Shown: positions 32,549 through 39,871 of the stretch, one piece after another
Layout of the letters: each line of letters starts with the position of its first letter
Position numbering within the stretch: the first letter of the stretch is position 1
Source of the DNA: Gammaproteobacteria bacterium
GTDB taxonomy: Bacteria; Pseudomonadota; Gammaproteobacteria; Arenicellales; JAANXG01
Assembly (NCBI GenBank): GCA_024639325.1
Contig: JAHEIO010000027.1
Span: forward strand, 1 to 46,554
Length of the DNA stretch: 46,554 nucleotides
Direction of reading: 5' to 3'
Notes under the pieces: model-generated
Databases searched by the model: none
What the model saw: only the letters and a program-made list of their open reading frames with translations
Told to the model about the DNA's origin: nothing
Program-made: the position numbers and the translations under genes

Positions 32549-33487
32549 TTACCCGGTGGAATTGGGCGCGGCTACCCGGTCGAACTCCCGTTGAGACAGA
32601 ACCGCTTCTTCCACAACCCAATCATGGAAAGCCCGGATGTTCGGCTCGCTCTCCCGCCCCTTGGGGCAGACGAAATAATAGGCCACGTTGGACGGACTGC
32701 TGACGTCGAACAGCTTAACGAGCCTGCCCGTCGCAAGGTCATCCTGAACGTGGGCGCTTCTCGCCAGCGCCACGCCGAAATCATCGATCGCCGCCTGGAC
32801 CGCCATACTGGTGTCAGGGAATTTTGATCCTTTGGGCAGAGATTTGATCTCCACCCCCGCATACCTGAACCAGTCCCGCCAGCGCGGACAAATATCTTGT
32901 GAATGTCGATAGATCAATGGGTACCTGAGCAGGTCTTCCGGCGCCTCGGGCGGCATGATTCGGCTCAGGAACCTGGGGCTGCAGACGGGGAATACGTACT
33001 CTCTCAGGATCAGTTCTTCCGACAGGCCGGACCACCCGCCATGCCCTAGACGGATTCCCACATCGACCTCGTGCATGCTGAAATCGATGAGCTCATCGGT
33101 GGTGGAAATCCACACATTGATGCTTGGGTACTGCTGCGAAAACTGGCCCAACCGGGGCACCAGCCACTTGAATGCGAATGACTGAAGCAGGCTGACCCGA
33201 AGTGACACCGACCGGTCATCGCCGGGACGAAGTTCCGTCAGCTTGGCGGACAGCCTTTTGATGAAATCCCGAACGATAGGGGCCAATACATGCCCCGCCT
33301 CGGTGAGTCGCAGGCTGCGGCCCCGGCGCAGGAACAATTTGAGTTCCCAAAGTTGCTCGATGTGTCGAATTTGATGGCTAACCGCGCTTTGCGTGATGCT
33401 CAGTTCCTCCGCGGCGCGGGTGTAGCTCAGGTGGCGAGCCGCACTTTCGAAGGCGCGCAGTGCGGCGGTCGGGGGCAGTCTCACCAT
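32549..33487 (-). CDS. LysR-family transcriptional regulator (GcvA-like)
   Basis: A 312-residue LysR regulator. The N-terminal winged helix reads LPPTAALRAFESAARHLSYT, then RAAEELSITQSAVSHQIRHI, typical of the GcvA subgroup. The C-terminal periplasmic-binding-like effector domain follows (SLRVSLLQSFAFKWLVPRLG, VDVGIRLGHGGWSGLSEELI). The ATG at 33487 fits the family start. Fourteen bases upstream is the perfect palindrome CATGAGTT-TT-AACTCATG, which is also at about -66 of the divergent cassette promoter. LysR proteins typically bind such a shared divergent site, repressing themselves and activating the neighbour, so this regulator probably controls the microprotein/DUF1127 cassette. Convergent with the aminotransferase, which it might also serve. 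Confidence 0.92.
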   Translation of the reverse strand: MVRLPPTAALRAFESAARHLSYTRAAEELSITQSAVSHQIRHIEQLWELKLFLRRGRSLRLTEAGHVLAPIVRDFIKRLSAKLTELRPGDDRSVSLRVSLLQSFAFKWLVPRLGQFSQQYPSINVWISTTDELIDFSMHEVDVGIRLGHGGWSGLSEELILREYVFPVCSPRFLSRIMPPEAPEDLLRYPLIYRHSQDICPRWRDWFRYAGVEIKSLPKGSKFPDTSMAVQAAIDDFGVALARSAHVQDDLATGRLVKLFDVSSPSNVAYYFVCPKGRESEPNIRAFHDWVVEEAVLSQREFDRVAAPNSTG

Positions 33488-33500
33488 CGCCTCATCCTAG

Positions 33501-33518
33501 CATGAGTTTTAACTCATG
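33501..33518. promoter_or_regulatory. palindromic operator upstream of cassette 1 and of LysR
   Basis: CATGAGTT (33501-33508) and AACTCATG (33511-33518) are perfect inverted repeats with a TT spacer. The palindrome ends 21 bases before the -35 box of cassette 1, centred near -66 of the predicted start. That is a classic LysR activation position, although the spacing is not the exact T-N11-A form. A diverged copy lies at the same distance in cassette 2. Confidence 0.65.
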
Positions 33519-33539
33519 TATATGATGAAAATATTTCCT

Positions 33540-33568
33540 TTGAATTTGCGCATTTTCGTCCATACTAT
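33540..33568 (+). promoter_or_regulatory. sigma70-type promoter of microprotein/DUF1127 cassette 1
   Basis: TTGAAT (33540-33545) and TACTAT (33563-33568) with exactly 17 bp between. The start is expected near 33576, leaving a leader of about 62 bases before the microprotein ATG. The second cassette has a promoter in the same relative place. Confidence 0.6.
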
Positions 33569-33579
33569 GGGACATAGTG

Positions 33580-33598
33580 AATGGTGCAGTGCACCATT
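33580..33598 (+). promoter_or_regulatory. 5'-leader hairpin of cassette 1
   Basis: AATGGTG (33580-33586) pairs with CACCATT (33592-33598) around a CAGTG loop, immediately after the predicted transcription start. Cassette 2 has the same loop on a shorter stem. It can be read as a DNA palindrome or as an RNA hairpin in the leader. Confidence 0.55.
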
Positions 33599-33637
33599 AT
33601 TTTAAATTGTTTTGTTTATCATTATGAGGAGATGTTC

Positions 33638-33724
33638 ATGGCTTGCCGCGTGCCGGTCACTTGGGGCGCTATTTACGTGGGCACCGTCACGATTATGACC
33701 CCGCTGGCGATGCTCTTCGCCTGA
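33638..33724 (+). CDS. 28-residue hydrophobic microprotein, cassette 1
   Basis: A very small ORF with a strong AGGAG ribosome-binding site six bases before its ATG. It encodes MACRVPVTWGAIYVG followed by TVTIMTPLAMLFA and stops with TGA. About 20 residues form one uninterrupted hydrophobic stretch, enough for a single transmembrane helix. An independent homologue of identical length lies at 34388-34474, sharing the AxYVGxxxIxTxxAxLxA pattern, which is the best evidence that it is translated and selected. A DUF1127 gene with its own ribosome-binding site follows 29 bp downstream. I do not recognise a named family. A small membrane-associated regulator or partner of the DUF1127 protein is possible; this is inference. 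Confidence 0.7.
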   Translation: MACRVPVTWGAIYVGTVTIMTPLAMLFA

Positions 33725-33753
33725 TCACCCTCGCGAACGACAGGAGACTATCA

Positions 33754-34089
33754 ATGAACTTGATCATGAGAGGAATTCACGCGGCCATCGAACCGTTCCG
33801 GTACCGAGCCCCGCTGATCGAACACGACACACACGGCGCGAACGATTCGTCCGGCGCCAACGTGCTGATCAGCAGCTTCAAGCACAGACGGCGGGTGAAT
33901 CGTGCTATTCACGAACTCAGCAGGCTCAGCAACGCAACGCTCAAGGATATAGGCGTCGAGCGGGGCAACATACCGCAGCTCGTTGAAGAGATGATGGAAG
34001 ATTCGGTGAATTCGTTGAAAAACCGGGAATCCGGAGAACATAAAAATGCTGGTGTGAATTACCGGGTCAGGGGTGGTGCCACGGCATAG
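33754..34089 (+). CDS. DUF1127 domain protein, cassette 1
   Basis: A 111-residue protein. The DUF1127 (YjiS-like) motif lies at about residues 48-83: RRRVNRAIHELSRLSNATLK, then DIGVERGNIPQLVEEM, an arginine-rich helix followed by the D-I-G-[IV]-x-R turn. An N-terminal extension of about 45 residues and a C-terminal tail rich in Asn, Gly and Arg flank it, so it is longer than the usual 45-75 residues. The ATG at 33754 has CAGGAG upstream; a longer frame from 33643 overlaps the microprotein and is rejected. DUF1127 proteins in alphaproteobacteria bind RNA or affect phosphate and carbon metabolism, but this type is not characterised. A terminator follows 26 bp later. Confidence 0.85.
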   Translation: MNLIMRGIHAAIEPFRYRAPLIEHDTHGANDSSGANVLISSFKHRRRVNRAIHELSRLSNATLKDIGVERGNIPQLVEEMMEDSVNSLKNRESGEHKNAGVNYRVRGGATA

Positions 34090-34115
34090 CCTACGACCCG
34101 CCTGTTCCTCCCAGA

Positions 34116-34141
34116 AAGTCGCTTGATTCAGCGGCTTTTTT
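34116..34141 (+). terminator. rho-independent terminator of cassette 1
   Basis: AAGTCGCT (34116-34123) pairs with AGCGGCTT (34130-34137), with one G-U pair, around a 6-base loop. A run of six T follows (34136-34141), 26 bp after the DUF1127 stop codon. Confidence 0.85.
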
Positions 34142-34250
34142 GATGGCGGCCAAATTGCCTGAATTCAAAGGTAGGTCTTTATAACTTATTGATTAATATT
34201 GGTGATTTCTGAAGGAGCGTGTATTTACCAACCAATGACACTCAGTGATT

Positions 34251-34268
34251 CATGAGTAATTATTCATG
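34251..34268. promoter_or_regulatory. palindromic operator of cassette 2 (diverged copy of 33501-33518)
   Basis: CATGAGTAATTATTCATG is an 18-bp palindrome with one mismatch between its arms. It starts exactly 39 bp before the cassette 2 -35 box, the same distance as in cassette 1, and the bases after it also align with cassette 1. Confidence 0.6.
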
Positions 34269-34289
34269 ATTATCATGAAATCTTTTCTT

Positions 34290-34318
34290 TTGATTTCAAC
34301 AACATGTAGCACTATAGT
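34290..34318 (+). promoter_or_regulatory. sigma70-type promoter of microprotein/DUF1127 cassette 2
   Basis: TTGATT (34290-34295) and TATAGT (34313-34318) with exactly 17 bp between. Both boxes align with those of cassette 1 relative to the upstream palindrome and the leader hairpin. Confidence 0.65.
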
Positions 34319-34332
34319 TACTGTCAAGTTCA

Positions 34333-34347
34333 TGGTGCAGTGCATCA
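34333..34347 (+). promoter_or_regulatory. 5'-leader hairpin of cassette 2
   Basis: TGGTG (34333-34337) pairs with CATCA (34343-34347) around the same CAGTG loop as cassette 1. One former G-C pair has become G-U, which keeps the RNA stem but breaks the DNA palindrome. That favours an RNA role. Confidence 0.5.
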
Positions 34348-34387
34348 AACAAATTATTCCAGTCAATATCTTAACGAGGAAATGAAC

Positions 34388-34474
34388 ATGGCATACAGCA
34401 TGCTCGTAAAAACCGGCGCCGCTTATGTCGGCGCAATCGCAATACTGACCGCTTTCGCCACCTTGCTGGCGTAG
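34388..34474 (+). CDS. 28-residue hydrophobic microprotein, cassette 2
   Basis: The paralogue of the ORF at 33638-33724, again 28 residues: MAYSMLVKTGAAYVG followed by AIAILTAFATLLA, then TAG. GAGGA lies seven bases before the ATG. The C-terminal 18 residues are fully hydrophobic, fitting one short transmembrane helix with the positively charged Lys near its N-terminal side. Its leader matches cassette 1 in promoter, hairpin and distances. The nucleotide sequences have diverged widely while length, helix and start context are kept, which argues for selection on the peptide. A DUF1127 gene follows 55 bp downstream. The function is unknown. Confidence 0.75.
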   Translation: MAYSMLVKTGAAYVGAIAILTAFATLLA

Positions 34475-34529
34475 CTGGTCTCGGCATCTAGTATAGATCT
34501 TACAGTTACAGGACCCAGGAGCTTGATTA

Positions 34530-34760
34530 ATGACCCTTTTCCACACAATCCGACGTCGTTTAATGATTAATCGTGCAGTTCGCGAACTGTCAGGATTGAA
34601 CAACACCATTCTTCAGGATATTGGCATCGATCGCGCCAACATCGCCGAAGTGGTGGAAAAAATGATCGATTCCAACGCCGCTCCAAGCGTGGGCTCAACA
34701 CAGGCTGGCGTTGGATACGCAACCTCGACTTACACAACCGCTCAGGGCGCCGCTGTATAG
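34530..34760 (+). CDS. DUF1127 domain protein, cassette 2
   Basis: A 76-residue protein with the DUF1127 motif at about residues 8-45: IRRRLMINRAVRELSGLNNT, then ILQDIGIDRANIAEVVEKMI. The tail is rich in Ala, Thr and Gly (ASTYTTAQ-like composition) and differs from cassette 1. The ATG at 34530 has AGGAG nine bases upstream. It is the more canonical, shorter of the two DUF1127 proteins here and is followed by a strong terminator 40 bp downstream. Both cassettes thus end their own transcript. It probably acts as a small basic nucleic-acid-binding or regulatory protein, by family analogy only. Confidence 0.87.
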   Translation: MTLFHTIRRRLMINRAVRELSGLNNTILQDIGIDRANIAEVVEKMIDSNAAPSVGSTQAGVGYATSTYTTAQGAAV

Positions 34761-34799
34761 TCGTCTGTTGCCGCAGAGACACGCGTCTCCTCCTCGAAG

Positions 34800-34832
34800 A
34801 GAGCCGCTGAGAGATCAGCGGCTCTTTTCTTT
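34800..34832 (+). terminator. rho-independent terminator of cassette 2
   Basis: AGAGCCGCTGA (34800-34810) and TCAGCGGCTCT (34815-34825) form a perfect 11-bp stem with a GAGA tetraloop, followed by TTTCTTTT. This is a strong intrinsic terminator. Confidence 0.95.
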
Positions 34833-34975
34833 TAGGACTCGAGCCCGTATCGGTCACATCCCGTATGCCATTTCGGCGTCCCGGGTCACCGGGCCCCTGT
34901 CACGCGGGAGCAATTCCCGCTCTGAGACGGGCGCGGCTATCGACGACCAGATCAAACATCGCTTGGATGACGGAA

Positions 34976-36157
34976 TCAGGGGCCCGCAATGATGCGCGCG
35001 ATCTCCTCCTGACCGTACCCAATCTCTTTCAGCACTTCTTCCGTGTGTTGACCCAGCCTGGGAGCCGGAAACCGGATACCGCCGGGGGTATGGGAGAACT
35101 TTACCGGCAAACCCAGCGTCTTGACGGGGCCGGCGGTGGGATGGACCTTTTCAACGATCATCTCCCTCGCCTGCGCCTGCGGATCACGATGCATCTCACC
35201 GACGTTCAGAATCGGACCCGCCGGCACCCTGCCCTGTTCCAGCAGGCGCAGCCAGTCGGCGGTCGTACGTGTTCTGAAAATTCCGTTCAATTCTTCGGCC
35301 AGGGCGGGCAGGTTTTCCATCCGCTTTTCATTGGTCGCGAACCGCTCGTCACGCCCAAGGGATGGTGCTCCAATCAGCTCGATCAGCCGCGCCCAGTTCG
35401 CATGATTCGCCGCGCCCACGTTAATCCAGCCATCCGCCGTTTCGAATGTCTGATACGGAGCGTTCAACGGGTGCGCGGTGCCCATGGGTCCGGGTGACTC
35501 GCCCGTGGCCAGGGCGATGGCGGACTGCCAGTAGGTATGAATGATGCCGGCTTCGAACAGCGACGTATCCACTTTCTGCCCTAATCCTGTTTTCAACTTG
35601 CTGGCGTATGCGGCCGCCACTCCCATGGCAGCGAGAATTCCCGCGGTGATGTCGGTCACGGGGGCACCGACCTTTACCGGCGGCCTTCCCTCTCCTTCAC
35701 CGGTAATCGACATCAACCCCGACATGCCCTGGGCGATCAGATCAAAGCCGCCGCGTTCGGCATATGGCCCGGTTCGACCAAAACCCGAGATTTCGCAGTA
35801 GATTAGACCCGGATTGGCCTCTCGCAGTGTCTCATAACCCAGGCCGAGCTTCTCCATGGTTCCCTTACGGTAGTTTTCGATCACGACGTCGGCCTTTTGC
35901 AAGAGTCTGATCAGTGCCCCGCGACACTCTTCCCGCTTGAGATCCAGAACGACACCGCGCTTGTTCCGGTTCATCATCATGAAAGCGGCGCTTTCTCCCT
36001 TGATTTCCGGCGGAACCATCCGGCGCGAATCATCGCCCACCGGCTTCTCGACCTTGATGACGTCGGCCCCCATATCGGCCAGCATGAGGCCGGTCACCGG
36101 ACCCGCCATGATGTGGGCAAGTTCGATCACCCGGCAACCCGTCAATGGGCCGCTCAA
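34976..36157 (-). CDS. CaiB/BaiF-family CoA-transferase (class III)
   Basis: A 393-residue class III CoA-transferase that moves CoA between carboxylic acids. Signatures include CRVIELAHIMAGPVTGLMLA, DMGADVIKVEKP, MNRNKRGVVLDLK, the catalytic Asp region FDLIAQGMSGLMSITGE, and INVGAANHANWARLIELIG. It starts with TTG at 36157, which overlaps the previous gene's stop region and has a strong GGGGGAAG ribosome-binding site; no ATG is suitably placed. It is the last gene of a TRAP transporter operon after an enoyl-CoA hydratase, so the imported acid is probably activated to its CoA ester here. The acid is unknown. A GC-rich stem-loop at 34904-34922 lies downstream. Confidence 0.9.
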   Translation of the reverse strand: MSGPLTGCRVIELAHIMAGPVTGLMLADMGADVIKVEKPVGDDSRRMVPPEIKGESAAFMMMNRNKRGVVLDLKREECRGALIRLLQKADVVIENYRKGTMEKLGLGYETLREANPGLIYCEISGFGRTGPYAERGGFDLIAQGMSGLMSITGEGEGRPPVKVGAPVTDITAGILAAMGVAAAYASKLKTGLGQKVDTSLFEAGIIHTYWQSAIALATGESPGPMGTAHPLNAPYQTFETADGWINVGAANHANWARLIELIGAPSLGRDERFATNEKRMENLPALAEELNGIFRTRTTADWLRLLEQGRVPAGPILNVGEMHRDPQAQAREMIVEKVHPTAGPVKTLGLPVKFSHTPGGIRFPAPRLGQHTEEVLKEIGYGQEEIARIIAGP

Positions 36158-36158
36158 G

Positions 36159-36932
36159 CTACTTCCCCCGCCATTGCGGTTTACGTTTGGCGAAGAAAGC
36201 GTCGATACCTTCGCGGAAATCCGCGCTGGTATAGCACATGGTGATCATATCCTCGTCTTCGACGGTCCGTACCGCCAGGCGACGCTGCAGTTCCTTGGTC
36301 GCCTGCAGGGTCAACGGTGCCTGGCTTGCAACGACGCGCGCCAGTTCACGGGCACGGACATCGAGACTTTGTCGATTCTCGACCATCTCACTTATCAGCC
36401 CCGCCGATCGGGCTTCTTCCGCGCCCAACAGTCGGCTGGTGAAGATCATGTCTCGTACTCGCCCCGCCCCGATCAAGGCGGACAATCGCGCCAGGGAATT
36501 CGCTGAAAGACAATTTCCCAGGGTGCGGGCGATTGGAAAGCCAAATTTGAGATCGGCGGTGGCCAACCTGATGTCACAAGCTGCGGCGATGGCGGCACCG
36601 CCGCCGGTACAGGCACCGGAGATCGCCGCAATGGTGGGCAGGGCACACGACTCCAGCGCCGTCAAAACACGGTCTATGCGGCGTTCGTAGTCGATCGCGT
36701 CCTGTGCGCTGCTGAAATGCCGAAACTGTGCAATATCGGTACCTGCCGCGAACGCGCTGTCACCGGCCCCGGTAATGACAAGCACACGGGCTCCCGCCGG
36801 AGGCGCCGCGCAGATTTCGGCAATCCGCGTGTACATGCCGAACGTCAATGCATTTCTGGCTTCTGGCCTATTCAAGGTGATAACGCCCGTATCGCCATCG
36901 AGATCGAACAACAGCTCTTGTGAATCGCGCAT
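36159..36932 (-). CDS. enoyl-CoA hydratase/isomerase family protein
   Basis: A 257-residue crotonase-fold protein. FDLDGDTGVITLNRPEARNA opens the fold. The oxyanion-hole segments are AFAAGTDIAQF and AISGACTGGGAAIAAACDIR, and the C-terminal DFREGIDAFFAKRKPQWRGK is typical of the family. The Gly-Gly-Gly in the second motif is kept. Where mitochondrial hydratases have a Glu pair, this protein has C-L-S-A-N-S-L-A-R after the fold core, so the exact reaction is uncertain. I chose the ATG at 36932, four bases after the transporter stop; a TTG at 36956 would overlap that gene. It links the TRAP transporter to the CoA-transferase, suggesting import, CoA activation and hydration or isomerisation of a small organic acid. 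Confidence 0.9.
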   Translation of the reverse strand: MRDSQELLFDLDGDTGVITLNRPEARNALTFGMYTRIAEICAAPPAGARVLVITGAGDSAFAAGTDIAQFRHFSSAQDAIDYERRIDRVLTALESCALPTIAAISGACTGGGAAIAAACDIRLATADLKFGFPIARTLGNCLSANSLARLSALIGAGRVRDMIFTSRLLGAEEARSAGLISEMVENRQSLDVRARELARVVASQAPLTLQATKELQRRLAVRTVEDEDMITMCYTSADFREGIDAFFAKRKPQWRGK

Positions 36933-36936
36933 TGGC

Positions 36937-38217
36937 CTAGCGGTAGAAATACTCAACCAAAAACATTGGAATGGCCGGAATGTACGTGCACATCAGAAGA
37001 ACCACAAGCAGCACGGCGACGAAATAGACGTTTACCTTGGAGACGGCCCAGATATTCGCCCTGGCGATGGCGCATGACGTGATGAGCACGGACGCGACCG
37101 GCGGCGTCTGCTGTCCAATTGCGAGATTGAGCGTCACCACCAGTCCGAAATGCACGGGGTCGATGCCCGCCTGCTCGATCAGCGGCACCACGATGGGTAT
37201 GACCAGGATAATGGCCGCCACGGAATGAAGAAAAAATCCGACGACGAGGAAAAATACGTTCAGGATCAACAGAATAACGTACCTGTTGTCGGTCAACGCC
37301 AGCATCTGCTGGGCCAGGTCCTGCGGCAGCTGCGCCCGGGTCAGGAAGCCGCCCATAAGAACGGATGCCGCCACGAGCAGCATCACTACGGACGTCTGCA
37401 TACCTCCTTCGATCATCGCGGTCTTCAATCGTTTCAGATCGACCTCTCGATACCATATGCCCACGATCAGCGCCGCCAGGACGGCCAGTCCCGCCGCCTC
37501 CGTTGCGGTGACGAATCCGCCGAAAATCCCGCCCAGTATAATGACCGGGAGAGTGAACGCGGGTAATGCCTCTACGAACGTGCGCCGCACCTGTGAAAGA
37601 TTGAAAGCCTCCTCGACCGGCAGGTTGTAACGGCGCGCGAATACATAGGCGACTCCCATCAAGCCAAAGGCACCCAACAGCCCGGGAACCACGCCCGCCA
37701 CGAACAATTGCTCGACGCTGGTATTTGCCGACACGGCGTAGATGATCATGGGTATCGATGGCGGGATGATGATCGCCAGCGAGGCGGAGGAAGAGGTTAT
37801 GGCGGCCGCCAGCGGCGCCGAGTAACCGCGCTGTTTCATTTGCGGAATCATCACCGAACCGAGCGCCGCGACGTCAGCGACGGCGGATCCGGAAATCTCC
37901 GCGAAGAACAGCGATACGCCGATATTGACCATGCCCAGTCCGCCTCTGATGAATCCGATGATGGCGCTGACGAAGTTGATCAGGCGGTCGGTTATGCCTC
38001 CCGCATTCATTATCGCACCGGCCAGCACGAACATGGGAATGGCGATCAGCGAAAACTTGGTGGACCCGTCATACATGTCGAGCGCGACCGTCACCAGCGA
38101 ATCGACCCCCTCCGTGATGATCAATCCCAGTATCGCGGATATCGCCAGGGCGACCGCTATCGGCATATTGAGGCAGATCATGACCAGCAGCGCGACGAAG
38201 ATGATGAGAACGATCAC
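36937..38217 (-). CDS. dctM: TRAP transporter large permease (DctM type)
   Basis: A 426-residue inner-membrane subunit with 12 or so hydrophobic helices, the ion-coupled transport channel of a TRAP system. Family blocks are MYDGSTKFSLIAIPMFVLAG, FFAEISGSAVADVAALGSVM, and IIPPSIPMIIYAVSA, which line the pore. GTG at 38217 overlaps the small-permease stop (GTGA), so the two are co-translated. Together with DctQ and DctP it should import an organic acid using the sodium or proton gradient. The ligand is unknown. Confidence 0.95.
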   Translation of the reverse strand: MIVLIIFVALLVMICLNMPIAVALAISAILGLIITEGVDSLVTVALDMYDGSTKFSLIAIPMFVLAGAIMNAGGITDRLINFVSAIIGFIRGGLGMVNIGVSLFFAEISGSAVADVAALGSVMIPQMKQRGYSAPLAAAITSSSASLAIIIPPSIPMIIYAVSANTSVEQLFVAGVVPGLLGAFGLMGVAYVFARRYNLPVEEAFNLSQVRRTFVEALPAFTLPVIILGGIFGGFVTATEAAGLAVLAALIVGIWYREVDLKRLKTAMIEGGMQTSVVMLLVAASVLMGGFLTRAQLPQDLAQQMLALTDNRYVILLILNVFFLVVGFFLHSVAAIILVIPIVVPLIEQAGIDPVHFGLVVTLNLAIGQQTPPVASVLITSCAIARANIWAVSKVNVYFVAVLLVVLLMCTYIPAIPMFLVEYFYR

Positions 38218-38750
38218 GGGTCCTTCGCCTCCCGAATTTCCGCCACCATGGCGTCATGTTCCAGGGAGTGCGCGTTTGCCACGGAAACCCAATAGCCGGG
38301 CAGGCTGAGCAACTCGCAAATTACGAACAGGACGGCCCCGATGGGGATGACGGATTGGGTAAACTGCACCGGCACCCAGGTCAGGCTCACCAGCGTGTCA
38401 CCCTCCAGCACCTGCAGAACTTCCCAGCCGGCCCATGCCAGAACTATGAAAAAACCAATTACCAGCGCCTCGCTCAACGCCATTGCCCACAACCGCAAAG
38501 GCATGGGGATCGCGAGCAGTACGGAATCGAATCCGATGTGCTTGCGTTTCAGAGCAGCCAGGGACGCGCCGTAGTAGGTCACCCAGGACAAAAGTATCGA
38601 GGCGACTTCGTCATACCAGGAGAAGGATGCATCCAGCTTGCGAAAAATGACGGCGACGATGACGACCGCGGTCAGCACCACCATGAGCAGCATCAATAAC
38701 CACTCGAGGGTCGAGGATAGAATTTTCTGAGCAGTTTTCAATCCGCCCAT
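38214..38750 (-). CDS. dctQ: TRAP transporter small permease (DctQ type)
   Basis: A 178-residue inner-membrane protein with four predicted helices: LLMLLMVVLTAVVIVAVIF, VASILLSWVTYYGASLAALK with the conserved K-H-I-G-F after it, a third around LSEALVIGFFIVLAWAG, and a fourth VIPIGAVLFVICELL. RKHIGFDSV matches the DctQ core. The ATG at 38750 is preferred; a TTG at 38768 would add six residues. It overlaps DctM by four bases and lies 79 bp after the binding protein, with a stem-loop between. Confidence 0.88.
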   Translation of the reverse strand: MGGLKTAQKILSSTLEWLLMLLMVVLTAVVIVAVIFRKLDASFSWYDEVASILLSWVTYYGASLAALKRKHIGFDSVLLAIPMPLRLWAMALSEALVIGFFIVLAWAGWEVLQVLEGDTLVSLTWVPVQFTQSVIPIGAVLFVICELLSLPGYWVSVANAHSLEHDAMVAEIREAKDP

Positions 38751-38771
38751 CCAGGCTGCTTGAATCAAATA

Positions 38772-38803
38772 CGCCCCGGCCCGGGCTTACCGGGACAGGG
38801 GCG
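38772..38803 (-). promoter_or_regulatory. intercistronic stem-loop between dctP and dctQ
   Basis: Outer arms CGCCCC (38772-38777) and GGGGCG (38798-38803) enclose an inner stem CCCGG / CCGGG (38780-38784, 38890-type partner at 38790-38794). A poor T-run follows. Such hairpins after a binding-protein gene commonly stabilise its mRNA or reduce read-through into the membrane subunits. Confidence 0.5.
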
Positions 38804-38829
38804 CAATTCGAGGCATGAACTCCGGCTGA

Positions 38830-39810
38830 TCAGTTAGCCAGATCCTGCACCGCCTTGACCAATTCGGCGCCGCCGTCCAGGGATGCGGAAAATTCGTCAT
38901 AGATCGGCTTGGACGCTGCGATAAACGCGTCCTTGTCGGCGTCGTTGACCGTGATGCCGCCGTCCTTTAGTTTTTGCAGAAGATCGGTCTCCAGCTGGGC
39001 CGCCAGGTCATAGACAAAAGCCTGAGTCTCCTGCGCCGTCTCTAACAGTATTTTCTGCACCTCCCCGGGCAGGTCTGCGAAATGTTTTTTCGATACGAGC
39101 ACATAGCCCGGCGTGTAAACATGTCCGGTAATCGAAAGGTATTTCTGCACTTCCTGAAATTTTCCACTCCAGATCTGTGCGTAGGGATTTTCCTGGCCAT
39201 CGATGACGTTGGTTTGCAACGCAGTGAACACTTCCGAAAATGCCATCGGTGTCGGATTGGCGCCATAGAGCTTGAACATCTTGACCCGCCACGCGCCCTT
39301 CGGGGTCCTGAGTTTTATCCCCTTCAAGTCATCGGGTGTATTGATCGGACGGGTGTTGTTGGTGATATGACGGAAACCGTTCTCCCAGTAAGCGAGGATC
39401 TGGTAACCCTTGTCGTTGGCGGCTTTTTGCAGAACGCTTTCGCCGATCGCCCCCTGCACCCGCTTCATGTGTTCCCGGTCCTTGATGATGTAAGGCATTT
39501 CGAAAACACCGAATTCATCGGCAACCGATGACATCACGGATGACGGCAGGGAAAAAGTAATCTGCCCGAGCTTGAGCTTCTGCAACAGTTCCTTGTCCTT
39601 GCCCAGCTGGGATGAACCGAATACCTGAACTTCCGCCATATCCCCCAGTTTTGCGTTGGCCCGTTTGGCGAATTCTTCGACCGAGGCGGTGAACAGGGAG
39701 CCCGGTTTACCGACATGTCCGTATTTGAGCACTATTTTCTCCGCGAACGCGGATGCTGCCGCGATGGACAGCGCGGTCGCGATAATGATCTTTTTAAATG
39801 TGATACTCAT
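38830..39810 (-). CDS. dctP: TRAP transporter periplasmic substrate-binding protein (DctP type)
   Basis: A 326-residue secreted binding protein. The ATG at 39810 has GGAGAGGA upstream and gives MSITFKKIIIATALSIAAAS with FAE following, a signal peptide; an ORF extension to 39909 is not supported. The mature protein has DctP features: KYGHVGKPGSLFTASVEEFA, VFGSSQLGKDKELLQKLKLG, the ligand-binding arginine in LRTPKGAWRVKMFK, and FTALQTNVIDGQENPYAQIW. The WENGFRHITNNTRPI segment is typical of DctP proteins for small organic acids. First gene of the TRAP operon; the aminotransferase gene lies 61 bp upstream on the same strand. Confidence 0.95.
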   Translation of the reverse strand: MSITFKKIIIATALSIAAASAFAEKIVLKYGHVGKPGSLFTASVEEFAKRANAKLGDMAEVQVFGSSQLGKDKELLQKLKLGQITFSLPSSVMSSVADEFGVFEMPYIIKDREHMKRVQGAIGESVLQKAANDKGYQILAYWENGFRHITNNTRPINTPDDLKGIKLRTPKGAWRVKMFKLYGANPTPMAFSEVFTALQTNVIDGQENPYAQIWSGKFQEVQKYLSITGHVYTPGYVLVSKKHFADLPGEVQKILLETAQETQAFVYDLAAQLETDLLQKLKDGGITVNDADKDAFIAASKPIYDEFSASLDGGAELVKAVQDLAN

Positions 39811-39871
39811 TGTTATCCTCTCCAGGTGTAGTTTGTGTTGAACAGCAAATACCGCGCCAACGTCCGCGAGG

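Noticed and set aside
33643-33753. Extended N-terminus for the first DUF1127 protein
   Set aside because: The extension overlaps the microprotein in another frame, and the ATG at 33754 has a strong ribosome-binding site.
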